A stretch of 64,000 bases of DNA from UBA4874 sp002399435 (GCA_036823195.1 DAISGI010000002.1:1-64000), one strand, 5' to 3'; positions 36,217-45,534 are shown, counted from the first letter of the stretch. Numbers and translations: made by a program. The notes: generated by a model not told the origin, from the sequence alone.

Positions 36217-37512
36217 ATGCTCGACTTGCTTGCTTCCATTTTAGGGCTTTGCTTAAAAGCATACAGCGCATACTTTGTTGTAATTGCAGCTTTTGCCTTT
36301 CGGCGAAACAAGGGCATACAACGCCATACGCCCCAGACACGTTTTGCCTGCCTGATTGCTGCGCGAAATGAAGAAGATGTGATCGGAAAACTGATTCATA
36401 GCCTCAGGGCGCAGAATTATCCGGACGACCTTTACGACATCTTTGTGATTCCAAATAATTGTACGGATCAAACAGAAAAGGCAGCCCGCATTGCCGGTGC
36501 AAAGATCCTTCATTGCATGGGAAGAGTGACCAAAAAAGGCGATGCACTGCATGAGGCGATTGCCTGTCTCCTGCCTCAGGACTACGACGCATTTTGTGTA
36601 TTTGATGCAGACAATATAGTACATGAAGATTTCCTTGCCCGAATGAATGATGCGCTGAGCTCCGGGGTTCGCATCGCCAGAGGTGCTATGAAGGTAAAAA
36701 ATCCTTATGACTCCTGGATATCCGGATGCTACGGGCTTTATTTCACACTGATGGATCTGTTTTTCAACCGTGCCAGGACAAACTGCGGCCTATCCGCCCG
36801 ACTCAATGGCACAGGATTTGCCGTTCACCGGGAAGTGCTGGAGAAAATGGGCGGATGGAACACTGATACCATAGCAGAAGATGCAGAGTTCTACACATTC
36901 TGCGTCCTCCATGGGTATCAGATCTGTTTCATACCGGAAGCCATTACGTTTGATGAAGCAACGAATTCCTTTGCGGTTTCCCTTACCCAGAGGATGCGTT
37001 GGTGCAGCGGAATTATGGACGTTTCACAGAGGAAGACTCCGGAGCTGCTTTCCGCATCCGTCCGAACCGGCGGACGCAGGGCCTGGGATACCTTTATGAT
37101 GATCAACGGATCGTTTGTACAGGTGGCATCCATTTTCCCTCCCCTGCTTTCATCTTTTAAAGCTGCAGATAATGGTTCCTTCCTTCCGCTCTGTGCCAGC
37201 TTCGGTGTGGGACTGGTGTTTTCCTGTCTTGGATGCATACTGCTGGCTGCGGCTCTTGCATGGATTGGGGGATACCGGGATCGGAAGATCCTGAAGACGG
37301 TTCTGTGTTACCCCCTGTTTATGTCCTCCTGGCTGCCGCTGAACGTGATCTCCCTTTTGCATCGGACAAAGGATTGGAAAGTGATTCCCCATGGTCAGAA
37401 AAATGTACGGACCAGGGATCTACTCCTTCAGGAATCCAATTATCCGCAGCACAATTACCCTCAACGTACTTATAAAAAATCCGATTATCCGCAAAAGGCG
37501 GAGCGGAGTTAA
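36217..37512 (+). CDS. membrane-bound family 2 glycosyltransferase
   Basis: A 431-residue GT-A enzyme with one membrane segment at the start and three near the end. Conserved sites are AARNEED, FDADN (DxD-type), TIAEDAEFY and QRMRWCSG, the set found in processive-type synthases and related transferases. The tail ends in a run of NYPQ, NYPQ and DYPQ units. The ATG at 36217 follows AAAGGCGG; one at 36196 is in frame but lacks a site. It lies 85 bp after the kinase, so the two-component system probably controls it. The acceptor is unknown. Confidence 0.88.
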   Translation: MLDLLASILGLCLKAYSAYFVVIAAFAFRRNKGIQRHTPQTRFACLIAARNEEDVIGKLIHSLRAQNYPDDLYDIFVIPNNCTDQTEKAARIAGAKILHCMGRVTKKGDALHEAIACLLPQDYDAFCVFDADNIVHEDFLARMNDALSSGVRIARGAMKVKNPYDSWISGCYGLYFTLMDLFFNRARTNCGLSARLNGTGFAVHREVLEKMGGWNTDTIAEDAEFYTFCVLHGYQICFIPEAITFDEATNSFAVSLTQRMRWCSGIMDVSQRKTPELLSASVRTGGRRAWDTFMMINGSFVQVASIFPPLLSSFKAADNGSFLPLCASFGVGLVFSCLGCILLAAALAWIGGYRDRKILKTVLCYPLFMSSWLPLNVISLLHRTKDWKVIPHGQKNVRTRDLLLQESNYPQHNYPQRTYKKSDYPQKAERS

Positions 37513-37547
37513 AAAAGCAGCAGCACAATGGACAGAACGGTGATATG

Positions 37548-37610
37548 GAAGATGACATCCTTTCCTGATTTTGTTTGATCAATATCTCGGCAGGATGTCA
37601 TCTTCTTTTC
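37548..37610 (+). terminator. terminator after the glycosyltransferase
   Basis: A 14-bp perfect stem (GAAGATGACATCCT at 37548-37561 with its complement at 37592-37605), 30-nt loop, then TTTTC. Confidence 0.65.
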
Positions 37611-37627
37611 CATCCTATGGTAATTTA

Positions 37628-37885
37628 TTACTGCTTGATGACGTAAACCCACGATGCTTTCCTGACGGCGGCAAAGGCCAACCGTCCGGAACCCGCGCCG
37701 ACATCGGGCACGGTTTTGCCCCTCAGGTCCGTTAGTTCAAACAATCACTCCATGCTCCATCCGCGTATGAAGTCGCATTTTTCCGCCATGACCTCCAGGG
37801 TGGCATAAACAACGAAGTCCTCCATACCCGACATTGCATAAACCTCTGCGTAGCGAATTTGTTTCGCGTCATCAGCAGTGGGGCA
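37628..37885 (-). pseudogene. decayed SAM-dependent methyltransferase fragment
   Basis: Reading the reverse strand from about 37885 gives AKQIRYAEVYAMSGMEDFVV, then TLEVMAEKCDFIRGW. An in-frame TGA (37747-37745) follows, after which the same frame continues LFELTDLRGKTVPDVGAGSG and RLAFAAVRKASWVY before a TAA at 37628. DVGAGSGRLAFAA is methyltransferase motif I. The front part looks truncated, the internal stop is not at a domain end, and the rest of the methyltransferase is missing, so this is a remnant. It fills the otherwise gene-free stretch 37611-37886. Confidence 0.7.
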
Positions 37886-37886
37886 T

Positions 37887-38606
37887 TTACCGGTATTTAT
37901 CCAGCCCTGCCGTTTTCATCTTCCATGGACGTTTTTTCTCTGTCCACCCTTTTTCGTCCCAATAATTGATATCCGCTTCATTCCACCCGTTTTTCTGCAT
38001 CAGCCGAACAATATGGAAAAATGCTTTGGTTTTTATGCCCGGCTTGATATAACCCACATTCTTTTTTATTCTATTTGCTATTGCAGTCGTCTTTTTATCA
38101 ATCCGTTTCTTTAACTCAGGTTTCACGTTGTCCCATGATACTGCAGCAACAGCGACTCCATATTTATAGGTTTTCGCAACACCCCAAAAGAATGTGCTGT
38201 CAGCCATATCTCTGTTTGTACTTTTCATCCCTCTGCCAGCCGCAGTTGAAATACATACTGCCTGTTTTGCAAACATACTTTCTTCCGGGCGATGTACCAT
38301 CCAACGATAACCATAGTGATCCAGAAAAGCTTTCATTGCCCCTGTAACATGATATACATACACTGGACTTGCCAGGATCATTACATCTGCCTGATCAATC
38401 GCTTCTGTAATCGGCTTCAGTTGCTCATAATGAGGGCAAAGCATCTCTGATTTTTCAAAGCAATTCGCACATCCAACACAGAATTCGTCAAAATCCTTTG
38501 GAAGGAAAAACTCTGTTATCTCACCTTTCAGCTTCTCTGCAATCATTTCTGCGATATGGTATGTTGAGCCTTTATGACTCTGCCCGTGTATCATTACAAC
38601 CTTCAT
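37887..38606 (-). CDS. flavodoxin-fold NAD(P)H-dependent FMN reductase, iron-sulfur flavoprotein-like
   Basis: A 239-residue protein with the flavodoxin-like FMN loop (HGQSHKGSTYHIAE) and the ASPVYVYHVTGAMKAFLD segment of NADPH-dependent FMN reductases. A cysteine cluster, CVGCANCFEKSEMLC, has CX2CX2CX7C spacing, which fits the compact cluster motif of archaeal and clostridial iron-sulfur flavoproteins; cluster binding is inference. The start at 38606 follows GGAGGGAGTCGGA. It stands alone next to the methyltransferase remnant. Its electron partner is unknown. Confidence 0.82.
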   Translation of the reverse strand: MKVVMIHGQSHKGSTYHIAEMIAEKLKGEITEFFLPKDFDEFCVGCANCFEKSEMLCPHYEQLKPITEAIDQADVMILASPVYVYHVTGAMKAFLDHYGYRWMVHRPEESMFAKQAVCISTAAGRGMKSTNRDMADSTFFWGVAKTYKYGVAVAAVSWDNVKPELKKRIDKKTTAIANRIKKNVGYIKPGIKTKAFFHIVRLMQKNGWNEADINYWDEKGWTEKKRPWKMKTAGLDKYR

Positions 38607-38770
38607 TCCGACTCCCTCCACAACGTATCATCATTTTCCATCCATCAGCGTTGTTCCATATAGGTATCCGCTTATATCTTACCATACTTCCTGTCGCCTC
38701 CCACATCTTTTCACAGAAAATGCGGACCTCTGCCACATACTGCGAAAATATAAATAAATGTTATTACAAT

Positions 38771-38824
38771 AAAAAAGCCTTACCAACTCTCAACTTCATC
38801 CTAAGAATTGTAAGGCTTTTTATT
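38771..38824. terminator. terminator of the guaB-guaA operon, bidirectional
   Basis: AAAAAAGCCTTAC (38771-38783) pairs with GTAAGGCTTTTTA (38810-38822) around a long loop. It sits about 40 bp past the guaA stop on the reverse strand. Confidence 0.75.
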
Positions 38825-38839
38825 TCTTAAGCTCACTTA

Positions 38840-38879
38840 TTTATTCATATTCTATCGTCTTTATTCATATTCTATCGTC
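38840..38879. repeat. 20-bp tandem duplication across the guaA stop
   Basis: TTTATTCATATTCTATCGTC occurs at 38840-38859 and 38860-38879. The second copy encodes the last codons and stop of guaA, and the first is its exact copy just downstream. Confidence 0.9.
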
Positions 38880-40396
38880 GCCGGCGGTTTACCGGTAATA
38901 TCATAAACCACCCGGTTCACATGCTTTACCCCGTTGACGATCCGGTTGGACACCTTCTCCAGCACTTCATAAGGGATTCGCGCCCAGTCCGCTGTCATGG
39001 CATCCACACTGGTAATCGCCCGAAGAGCTATTGTATAATCATAGGTTCTTTCATCCCCCATGACCCCTACACTTTTTAGATTCGTCAGCACGGCAAAGTA
39101 CTGCCAGATTTTCCGATTCAGTCCGGCCCGGGCAATTTCCTCCCGGAATATGGCATCGGCTTCACGCAAAATATCCAGCTTTTCCTTTGTGATGCCGCCA
39201 ATCACCCGAATGGCGAGTCCCGGTCCCGGGAAAGGCTGACGCCAGACCAGCTCCTCAGGAATGCCCAGCTCTTCGCCTACCTTGCGCACCTCATCCTTGA
39301 ACAGATTCCGCAAAGGCTCAATGATCCCCTTGAAATCAATATGCTCCGGCAGGCCGCCTACATTATGATGGCTTTTGATCACAGCCGCCTCCCCGATACC
39401 ACTTTCCACCACATCCGGATAAATCGTCCCCTGGACCAGATAATCCACGGCACCGATCTTTTTTGCTTCTTCTTCAAATACCCGGATGAATTCCTCACCA
39501 ACAATCTTCCTTTTGGTCTCCGGATCCGTAACCCCTTTCAGACGGGTCAGAAACCGTTCTTCCGCATTGACCCGGATCAGATTCATGTGAAACCGCTGCC
39601 GAAAAGCCTTCTCCACCTGATCTCCTTCGTCCTTGCGCATCAGTCCATGGTCCACAAAGATGCAGGTCAGATTGTCGCCGATCGCCTTGTGAACCAGAAC
39701 GGCGGACACTGAGCTATCCACGCCACCGGACAGGGCACAAAGCACTTTTTTATCTCCGATTTGCTCCTTCAGTGCTTTTACGGATTCCTGGACAAAACTG
39801 GCCATGGTCCAGTCCCCGCTGCAGCCGCAGATGTCATACAGAAAGTTTTTCAGGATCCGATCCCCGAATTGGGTATGGGCCACCTCCGGATGAAATTGTA
39901 CCCCATAGACTTTCCGGTCCGCATTTTCCATTCCCGCAATGGGACAGGCATCCGTGGATGCTATGGTACGGAACCCTTTCGGCAGGGAATCCACCTGGTA
40001 CGTATGACTCATCCAGCAGACACTTTCCGGAGCTGTGTCATGAAACAGCAGACTGTCGGTATCAAACTTCACAACGGCTTTGCCATATTCCCTTTCGCTT
40101 GCCTTTGCAACGGTTCCCCCGAAATGCCGGCCGATCAGCTGCGCTCCATAGCAGATTCCCAGAATTGGGACACCCAGTTCGAACACTTCCGGATCACAGA
40201 CCGGCGCATCCCTGCGGTCCACACTGGCGGGGCTTCCGGTAAAAATAATTCCCTTTGGATCCTTCTCCCGGATCCGGCCAATGGGCGTATGAAACGGCAA
40301 GATTTCACAGTATACATTCGCCTCCCGGACTCTTCGGGCAATCAGCTGGTTGTACTGTCCTCCAAAATCCAGTACAAGAACGGTTTCCTTTGACAT
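38861..40396 (-). CDS. guaA: GMP synthase (glutamine-hydrolysing)
   Basis: Converts XMP to GMP. The 511-residue chain has the class I glutaminase with nucleophile in GICYGAQL and HPEVAHT, the PP-loop ATP pyrophosphatase SGGVDSSVSA, and the C-terminal dimerisation domain ending KPPATIEYE. The ATG at 40396 follows AGAGGAATGTGGGA at 8 nt; a GTG two codons earlier is in frame but too close. It follows guaB by 37 bp, forming an operon. Confidence 0.97.
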   Translation of the reverse strand: MSKETVLVLDFGGQYNQLIARRVREANVYCEILPFHTPIGRIREKDPKGIIFTGSPASVDRRDAPVCDPEVFELGVPILGICYGAQLIGRHFGGTVAKASEREYGKAVVKFDTDSLLFHDTAPESVCWMSHTYQVDSLPKGFRTIASTDACPIAGMENADRKVYGVQFHPEVAHTQFGDRILKNFLYDICGCSGDWTMASFVQESVKALKEQIGDKKVLCALSGGVDSSVSAVLVHKAIGDNLTCIFVDHGLMRKDEGDQVEKAFRQRFHMNLIRVNAEERFLTRLKGVTDPETKRKIVGEEFIRVFEEEAKKIGAVDYLVQGTIYPDVVESGIGEAAVIKSHHNVGGLPEHIDFKGIIEPLRNLFKDEVRKVGEELGIPEELVWRQPFPGPGLAIRVIGGITKEKLDILREADAIFREEIARAGLNRKIWQYFAVLTNLKSVGVMGDERTYDYTIALRAITSVDAMTADWARIPYEVLEKVSNRIVNGVKHVNRVVYDITGKPPATIEYE

Positions 40397-40433
40397 TCCC
40401 ACATTCCTCTTTTCACAAATTCACTATTCCGTT

Positions 40434-41900
40434 TCACATCCCGGCACTGTAGTTGGGAGCTTCTTTCGTAATATAGATATCATGGGGATGGCTTTCCTTC
40501 AGGCTGGCATTGGTGATTTGAATAAAGGAGGCCTTTGTCCGTAAATCCTGGATTGTCGGAGTACCACAATATCCCATGCCGGACCGAAGTCCGCCGAGTA
40601 GTTGAAATACTGTGTCCTTCAAAGCGCCCTTAAACGGCACGCGTCCCTCCACGCCTTCGGGAACCAGCTTTTTGGAGCCTTCCTGGAAATAGCGGTCACT
40701 GCTGCCCGCTGCCATTGCGCTTAAGGAGCCCATGCCCCGATAAACCTTGAATCTGCGGCCCTGATAGAGTTCCGTTTCTCCCGGACTTTCCTCGGTACCT
40801 GCCAGCAGACTGCCGATCATCACTGAACTCGCTCCGGCTGCAATCGCTTTGGTGATATCCCCGGAATATTTGATGCCGCCGTCTGCAATAATGGGAATGC
40901 CATACTTGTCCGCTTCCCGGGCACAGTCGTAAATGGCTGTAATCTGCGGTACACCAATACCGGATATCACTCTTGTGGTGCAGATGGATCCGGGACCTAT
41001 TCCTACCTTGACGCAGTCCGCTCCCGCTTCGATCAGTGCCTTTGTTGCCTCCGCCGTCGCAACGTTCCCTGCAATCAGCTGCAGATCCGGAAATTTCCTC
41101 TTGATGGATTTTACCATATCAAGGACTCCCTGGGAATGCCCATGCGCCGTATCCACTGCAATGACATCCACTTTTGCCTGAACCAGGGCTTCGACCCGTT
41201 CCATGGTGTTCTTTGCGATACCAACTGCACCGCCGGCAAGCAGACGCCCGTTCTGATCCTTTGCAGAATTGGGATAACGAATGGCTTTTTCGATATCCTT
41301 GATGGTGATAAGTCCCTTCAGCATCCCGTTGCGGTCCACAATGGGAAGTTTCTCAATCTTATATTTCCGAAGGATTTCCTGTGCCTGAACCAGATTGGTG
41401 CCCTCAGGAGCCGTGACCAGGTTCTCAGAGGTCATGACATCCTTAATCTTTTTCGTAAAGTCCGTCTCAAAACGGATATCCCGATTGGTGATAATCCCGA
41501 TCAGTTTCCCGTGATCGGTAATGGGTACGCCGGAAATGCGATACTTTTGCATCAGGTTCATGGCGTCGGACAGCAAATGATCCGCAGACAGGTAAAAGGG
41601 ATCCACAATCACCCCATGCTCCGAACGCTTTACTTTATCCACCTGATCTGCCTGCTCCTCAATGGACATGTTCTTGTGGATCATGCCAACACCGCCTTCC
41701 CGGGCAACGGCAATTGCCATCCTGGCCCCGGTAACGGTATCCATGGCCGCACTTAAAATCGGTGTGTTCAGCTTGATGCTCCGTGTCAGTTGAGTGGTCA
41801 AATCCACGTCTTTCGGCAAAACATCCGAATATCGGGGGACCAAAAGAACATCATCAAACGTCAATCCTTCTTTTTGTATTAATTTCTGAATAGCAAACAC
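40434..41900 (-). CDS. guaB: IMP dehydrogenase
   Basis: Oxidises IMP to XMP, rate-limiting for guanine nucleotides. A 488-residue barrel with paired CBS domains at about residues 95-205 and the catalytic loop GIGPGSICTTRVI (Cys). The flap region includes RVPFKG. The start is unusual: the GTG at 41900 directly follows AGGAAAGGA, with usable AGGA spacing of 5 nt. An ATT three codons later is better spaced but a rare start. guaA follows. Confidence 0.96.
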   Translation of the reverse strand: MFAIQKLIQKEGLTFDDVLLVPRYSDVLPKDVDLTTQLTRSIKLNTPILSAAMDTVTGARMAIAVAREGGVGMIHKNMSIEEQADQVDKVKRSEHGVIVDPFYLSADHLLSDAMNLMQKYRISGVPITDHGKLIGIITNRDIRFETDFTKKIKDVMTSENLVTAPEGTNLVQAQEILRKYKIEKLPIVDRNGMLKGLITIKDIEKAIRYPNSAKDQNGRLLAGGAVGIAKNTMERVEALVQAKVDVIAVDTAHGHSQGVLDMVKSIKRKFPDLQLIAGNVATAEATKALIEAGADCVKVGIGPGSICTTRVISGIGVPQITAIYDCAREADKYGIPIIADGGIKYSGDITKAIAAGASSVMIGSLLAGTEESPGETELYQGRRFKVYRGMGSLSAMAAGSSDRYFQEGSKKLVPEGVEGRVPFKGALKDTVFQLLGGLRSGMGYCGTPTIQDLRTKASFIQITNASLKESHPHDIYITKEAPNYSAGM

Positions 41901-41906
41901 TCCTTT

Positions 41907-41938
41907 CCTGATTGAAAACGATCCTGATTGAAAACGAT
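41907..41938. repeat. 16-bp tandem duplication before guaB
   Basis: CCTGATTGAAAACGAT occurs at 41907-41922 and 41923-41938, directly upstream of the guaB ribosome site on the reverse strand. Confidence 0.88.
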
Positions 41939-42063
41939 CGTCCGATTCATGCAGGAACCCAAACCGGCGATATCGTTACTTATTGTATCAAAAGCAGTCC
42001 TTCGACAGGACATGCAAAATATATGAATATTAAAAATAAGCTTAACAAAAATGTCGGTTGTTG

Positions 42064-43047
42064 TCAAGGTAAAATCGCCCGTTCCGTCGAATTCCCACCC
42101 CTTTCAAACGAATTTTTGACGAAGACAGTCGGGCTGCCCCCCTTGTCCGGCTTCCCGATTTTTTGCTCTCTGGCGTAATAAAACAAATACTGCTGGGCCA
42201 CTCCGGAAAGTTTTCCAAACTTTTCATCGGCAAAGGATCGGACCTGCCGGGCCGTTACCTTCCGCCCGATATAATAGTATTCCATCACCCGTTTCACCCA
42301 TACGTCGATGGGAAAGGCCTCCGCCTTTTCCATGGAATAAAGCAACACGCAGTCGGCCACCTTATCTCCTACCCCCGCGCAGGCAAGCAGTGCCCTATGT
42401 GCCTCCGGGTAAGGCAGATCCCGGATCCCGGAAAGGGAAATCTGCCCTTCCGAAACCATACGTGCGGTCTTTGCGATATAAGGCCCCCGATAACCGCATC
42501 CACAGGCACGGAGAGATTCTTCCCCGGCCCGGGACAATGCCGCAGGGGTCGGAAAAGTATAATATGTCCGGCCTTTCCAATGGATTTCCCTTCCATATGC
42601 TTCTGACAGTTTCTCAATGATTCCCTTGATCCTTTTGATGTTGTTGTTGGCGGACAGAATAAAGGATATCAGGGTTTCCCATGGATCCTGATTCAGAACG
42701 CGCATGCCCCAGCCGTATCGGACCGCCTCTTTCAGAACCGGATCGGCGGACAGCTCTTCCCTGATCCGTCCATAATCCCGGTCCAGGTCCAGATAATGCC
42801 TCATATGGCGATCATACCAATCCGGGTCACAATGCTCCAGTACCAAGACATTGCTCCCGGCACAATAAGTCACTCTTAGGACCTGATCCTTAACCACCCC
42901 CACATATCCGTCTCCGTCCCTGTTCCAGCGAAATGCCTGTCCGCAGTCAAAAACATGTTCCGGATAAAAGTCCGTAATTCCGCTGATCCGTACTGTATCC
43001 CCATCTGATGTAACCTTCAAATCCTGTCCCCCCTGCCTTTCTTCCAT
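42064..43047 (-). CDS. 8-oxoguanine DNA glycosylase/AP lyase (OGG1 type)
   Basis: A 327-residue base-excision repair enzyme. The N-terminal domain has HVFDCGQAFRW, the middle has NQDPWETLISFILSANNN, and the HhH-GPD hairpin is CAGVGDKVADCVLL with the Schiff-base Lys, followed by AFPIDVWVKRV with the catalytic Asp. This is the OGG1-like pattern common in Clostridia, removing oxidised guanine. The start at 43047 follows AAAGGGCATTATA. It lies 163 bp before guaB on the same strand. Confidence 0.93.
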   Translation of the reverse strand: MEERQGGQDLKVTSDGDTVRISGITDFYPEHVFDCGQAFRWNRDGDGYVGVVKDQVLRVTYCAGSNVLVLEHCDPDWYDRHMRHYLDLDRDYGRIREELSADPVLKEAVRYGWGMRVLNQDPWETLISFILSANNNIKRIKGIIEKLSEAYGREIHWKGRTYYTFPTPAALSRAGEESLRACGCGYRGPYIAKTARMVSEGQISLSGIRDLPYPEAHRALLACAGVGDKVADCVLLYSMEKAEAFPIDVWVKRVMEYYYIGRKVTARQVRSFADEKFGKLSGVAQQYLFYYAREQKIGKPDKGGSPTVFVKNSFERGGNSTERAILP

Positions 43048-43089
43048 TATAATGCCCTTTCCCCCAAAAATCCACAAAAAAGGACATAC

Positions 43090-43139
43090 AAAAAACCACA
43101 GGCAACTCTTTCAAAGAATTGGGCAGCCTGTGGCTTTTT
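43090..43139 (-). terminator. terminator of gdhA
   Basis: On the reverse strand CCACAGGC pairs with GCCTGTGG around a loop with a smaller inner pairing, followed by TTTTTTGT; A residues on the other side could make it act both ways. Confidence 0.85.
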
Positions 43140-43166
43140 AAGCGGGCCGGACTCAGGGCATATTGC

Positions 43167-44501
43167 TCAGACGATCCCCTGAGCCATCATTGCATCGGCG
43201 ACCTTTCGAAATCCCGCAATATTTGCGCCAACGATCAGGTTATTCTCCTGTCCGTATTTTCCGGCCGCCTCACGGACATTCCTGTAAATATTACCCATAA
43301 TATGCTTCAGCCGGGTATCCAGTTCCTCAAAAGTCCAGGAAAGCCGCATGCTGTTCTGGGACATTTCCAGAGCAGATATCGCGACGCCTCCGGCATTGGA
43401 TGCCTTGCCGGGAGCAAACAGGATCCTGCTTTTCAGAAATTTCTCCATTGCCTCCGGGGTGGAGGGCATATTGGCTCCTTCTCCCACTGCAAAGCAGTTA
43501 TGGGCGATCAGGGATTCTGCGGATTCCCCGTCCAGCTCGTTCTGGGTGGCACAGGGCAGGGCAATATCACATGGGATGGACCAGATCCCCCTGCAGCCTT
43601 CCTGATACTCCGCATCCGGATGCACGGCAGTATATTCCCGGATCCTTTTCCGCTCGACTTCCTTGATTTGCTTTACCGTATCCAGCCGGATTCCGTCGGG
43701 ATCGCGGATGTATCCATCCGAGTCGCTCATGGCCACCACCTTCGCGCCCAGCTGCTGCGCTTTTTCCACTGCATAGATAGCCACATTGCCGGAACCGGAA
43801 ACCACAATGGTTTTGCCCTGGAGGGATTCTCCCTTCTCCTTTATCATCTCGTTTACAAAATAAACAAGGCCATAGCCGGTTGCCTCTGTCCGCACAAGAC
43901 TTCCGCCAAACGCCGGGCCCTTTCCGGTAAGAATGCCTCCCGAAGTATTCCGTATCCGCTTGTACTGTCCATACAGATAACCGATCTCCCTGGCCCCGAC
44001 TCCGATATCTCCTGCAGGCACATCCGTATCTTCCCCGATATGGCGATACAGCTCTGTCATAAAGCTCTGGCAGAAGCGCATCACTTCCCCATCGGACTTT
44101 CCCCTGGGATCAAAGTCGCTGCCGCCCTTTCCCCCGCCGATGGGAAGCCCGGTCAGGGAATTCTTGAACGTTTGCTCGAAGCCAAGAAACTTGATGATGC
44201 CAAGATTCACGGAAGGATGGAAACGAAGTCCTCCCTTGTAAGGTCCGATTGCACTGTTGAACTGTACACGAAAACCCCGGTTGACATTTACCCTGCCCTG
44301 ATCGTCCACCCAGGGCACGCGAAACATGATCTGTCTTTCCGGTTCGGTCAATCGTTCCAGAAGGCCTGCACCTTCAAACTCCGGATGCTCCTCCAGCACC
44401 GGTTCGAGAGACTGTAAAACCACTTTTACCGCCTGATGAAACTCCGGTTCGCCGGGATTTCTCCGAATGACTTTTTCCAAAACACGATTGCTGTATGACA
44501 T
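43167..44501 (-). CDS. gdhA: glutamate dehydrogenase
   Basis: Interconverts glutamate and 2-oxoglutarate plus ammonia. A 444-residue hexameric type with PYKGGLRFHP, PIGGGKGGSDFDPRGKS (substrate Lys and Asp), the dinucleotide loop VVSGSGNVAIYA and NAGGVAISALEMSQN. This is the small NADP-type length found in Clostridia; the cofactor is not certain from sequence alone. The start at 44501 follows GAAGAGGTG. It has its own promoter and terminator. Confidence 0.96.
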   Translation of the reverse strand: MSYSNRVLEKVIRRNPGEPEFHQAVKVVLQSLEPVLEEHPEFEGAGLLERLTEPERQIMFRVPWVDDQGRVNVNRGFRVQFNSAIGPYKGGLRFHPSVNLGIIKFLGFEQTFKNSLTGLPIGGGKGGSDFDPRGKSDGEVMRFCQSFMTELYRHIGEDTDVPAGDIGVGAREIGYLYGQYKRIRNTSGGILTGKGPAFGGSLVRTEATGYGLVYFVNEMIKEKGESLQGKTIVVSGSGNVAIYAVEKAQQLGAKVVAMSDSDGYIRDPDGIRLDTVKQIKEVERKRIREYTAVHPDAEYQEGCRGIWSIPCDIALPCATQNELDGESAESLIAHNCFAVGEGANMPSTPEAMEKFLKSRILFAPGKASNAGGVAISALEMSQNSMRLSWTFEELDTRLKHIMGNIYRNVREAAGKYGQENNLIVGANIAGFRKVADAMMAQGIV

Positions 44502-44638
44502 GAGAGTAAACACCTCTTCCACAAAATCAAATTGTTCTTTTCTGTTTCCTGTCTAAAAAAGAGCAATCCAATGAAAATGATCCATGCAACTTTAAATATT
44601 GCATTATGCATATTTTTCATTGTTAAGCTTCAAAAGTG

Positions 44639-44668
44639 ATTATAACACAGCCATAATGATATTTGCAA
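44639..44668 (-). promoter_or_regulatory. putative gdhA promoter
   Basis: On the reverse strand TTGCAA (44668-44663) and TATAAT (44644-44639) with 18-bp spacing, giving a leader of about 130 nt that is AT-rich with no recognised motif. Confidence 0.5.
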
Positions 44669-44697
44669 CTTGGAATCCATCATTTTTCATTACCTGT

Positions 44698-45534
44698 TCA
44701 GGCTTTTGCTTTTCCGGTTTCCTTCGGCGTAATTAATTTTCTCGCTTCCACATTGATGTCCAGGACATTCAGCCCGGTCATATAGGTGACGCTTTCCCGG
44801 ACACATCGCTGGATCTGCGCCAGAGTCCGGTGTACCGGAAATCCATAATACGCCGATATAATAATATGAACGGAAACTCCATCCTCCCGGCTGCTGATCT
44901 CGCATCGTTGAACCCTGCAGACTCCTTCCACGTTTTGGGCACTGTAAAGGGCAATGGACTCCACAGCGGAATCCGCAATATAAAACTTGCCAAAATAACT
45001 GTAAGTGGGCCGGACCACTGTTTTCTCGGCGATTTCCTGCCTGCTCTTTCCTCTGGACCGGAAGATCCGAAGCGGATCGATGAAATAACCGGAAAAGTCC
45101 TTCCGAACCTCAAAGGTGGGTACAGGGATAATATGTTTTCCCTCTTCCTTTCGGTTTTTTTGTGCCCGACGGATATCGCGTTTTGAGGCAATATCCTCAA
45201 TCCGGATCCATTCTTCGACTGGAGGAAGCTGCAGCCGCTGTGCAATCCGTTCGATCATCTTTTCGGAAGTACCAAGAATCAGAACCGAAGATGGCTTTTT
45301 CAGGCGGATGGCTTCCCTGACCTTTTCCGCATGTTCCGGATCCATGAACAACGCCCTCCGGATAGCGGAAAGCCGTGTGGCTTCCTTCTTGGCAGAGATA
45401 CCCGCCAGAATCCTGGTGTCCTCGATCAGCAGGCCGTCGTCAATCACACAGGGAATTCCTCTCTCATTGGCCAGCCCAACCGCATGAAAGCTCTTTCCTG
45501 TTCCACTGGTGCCCACCAGACCATATGTCTTCAA
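44698..45534 (-). CDS. P-loop ATPase fused to an Asp23/Gls24-type domain
   Basis: A 278-residue protein. Walker A GTSGTGKS is at residues 8-15 near the very start; IDDGLLIEDTRILAG may hold the second acidic site. Residues about 165-275 match the Asp23 (DUF322) fold: VVRPTYSYFGKFYIADSAVE through YYGFPVHRTLAQIQRCVRES and TGLNVLDINVEA. Asp23 proteins are small envelope-stress proteins; the ATPase fusion is known in Firmicutes but its role is not. Start: the TTG at 45534 is 7 nt after GGGGAGG, whereas the ATG at 45540 is 1 nt away. It follows nth by 54 bp. Confidence 0.8.
   Translation of the reverse strand: MKTYGLVGTSGTGKSFHAVGLANERGIPCVIDDGLLIEDTRILAGISAKKEATRLSAIRRALFMDPEHAEKVREAIRLKKPSSVLILGTSEKMIERIAQRLQLPPVEEWIRIEDIASKRDIRRAQKNRKEEGKHIIPVPTFEVRKDFSGYFIDPLRIFRSRGKSRQEIAEKTVVRPTYSYFGKFYIADSAVESIALYSAQNVEGVCRVQRCEISSREDGVSVHIIISAYYGFPVHRTLAQIQRCVRESVTYMTGLNVLDINVEARKLITPKETGKAKA

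Noticed and set aside
37500..37900. Frameshift inside the methyltransferase remnant
   Set aside because: Checked codon by codon: the two halves are in the same frame, separated by a single TGA, so it is a nonsense change plus truncation rather than a frameshift.
43119..44417. A 432-codon open frame opposite gdhA
   Set aside because: gdhA is unmistakable on the other strand with promoter and terminator.
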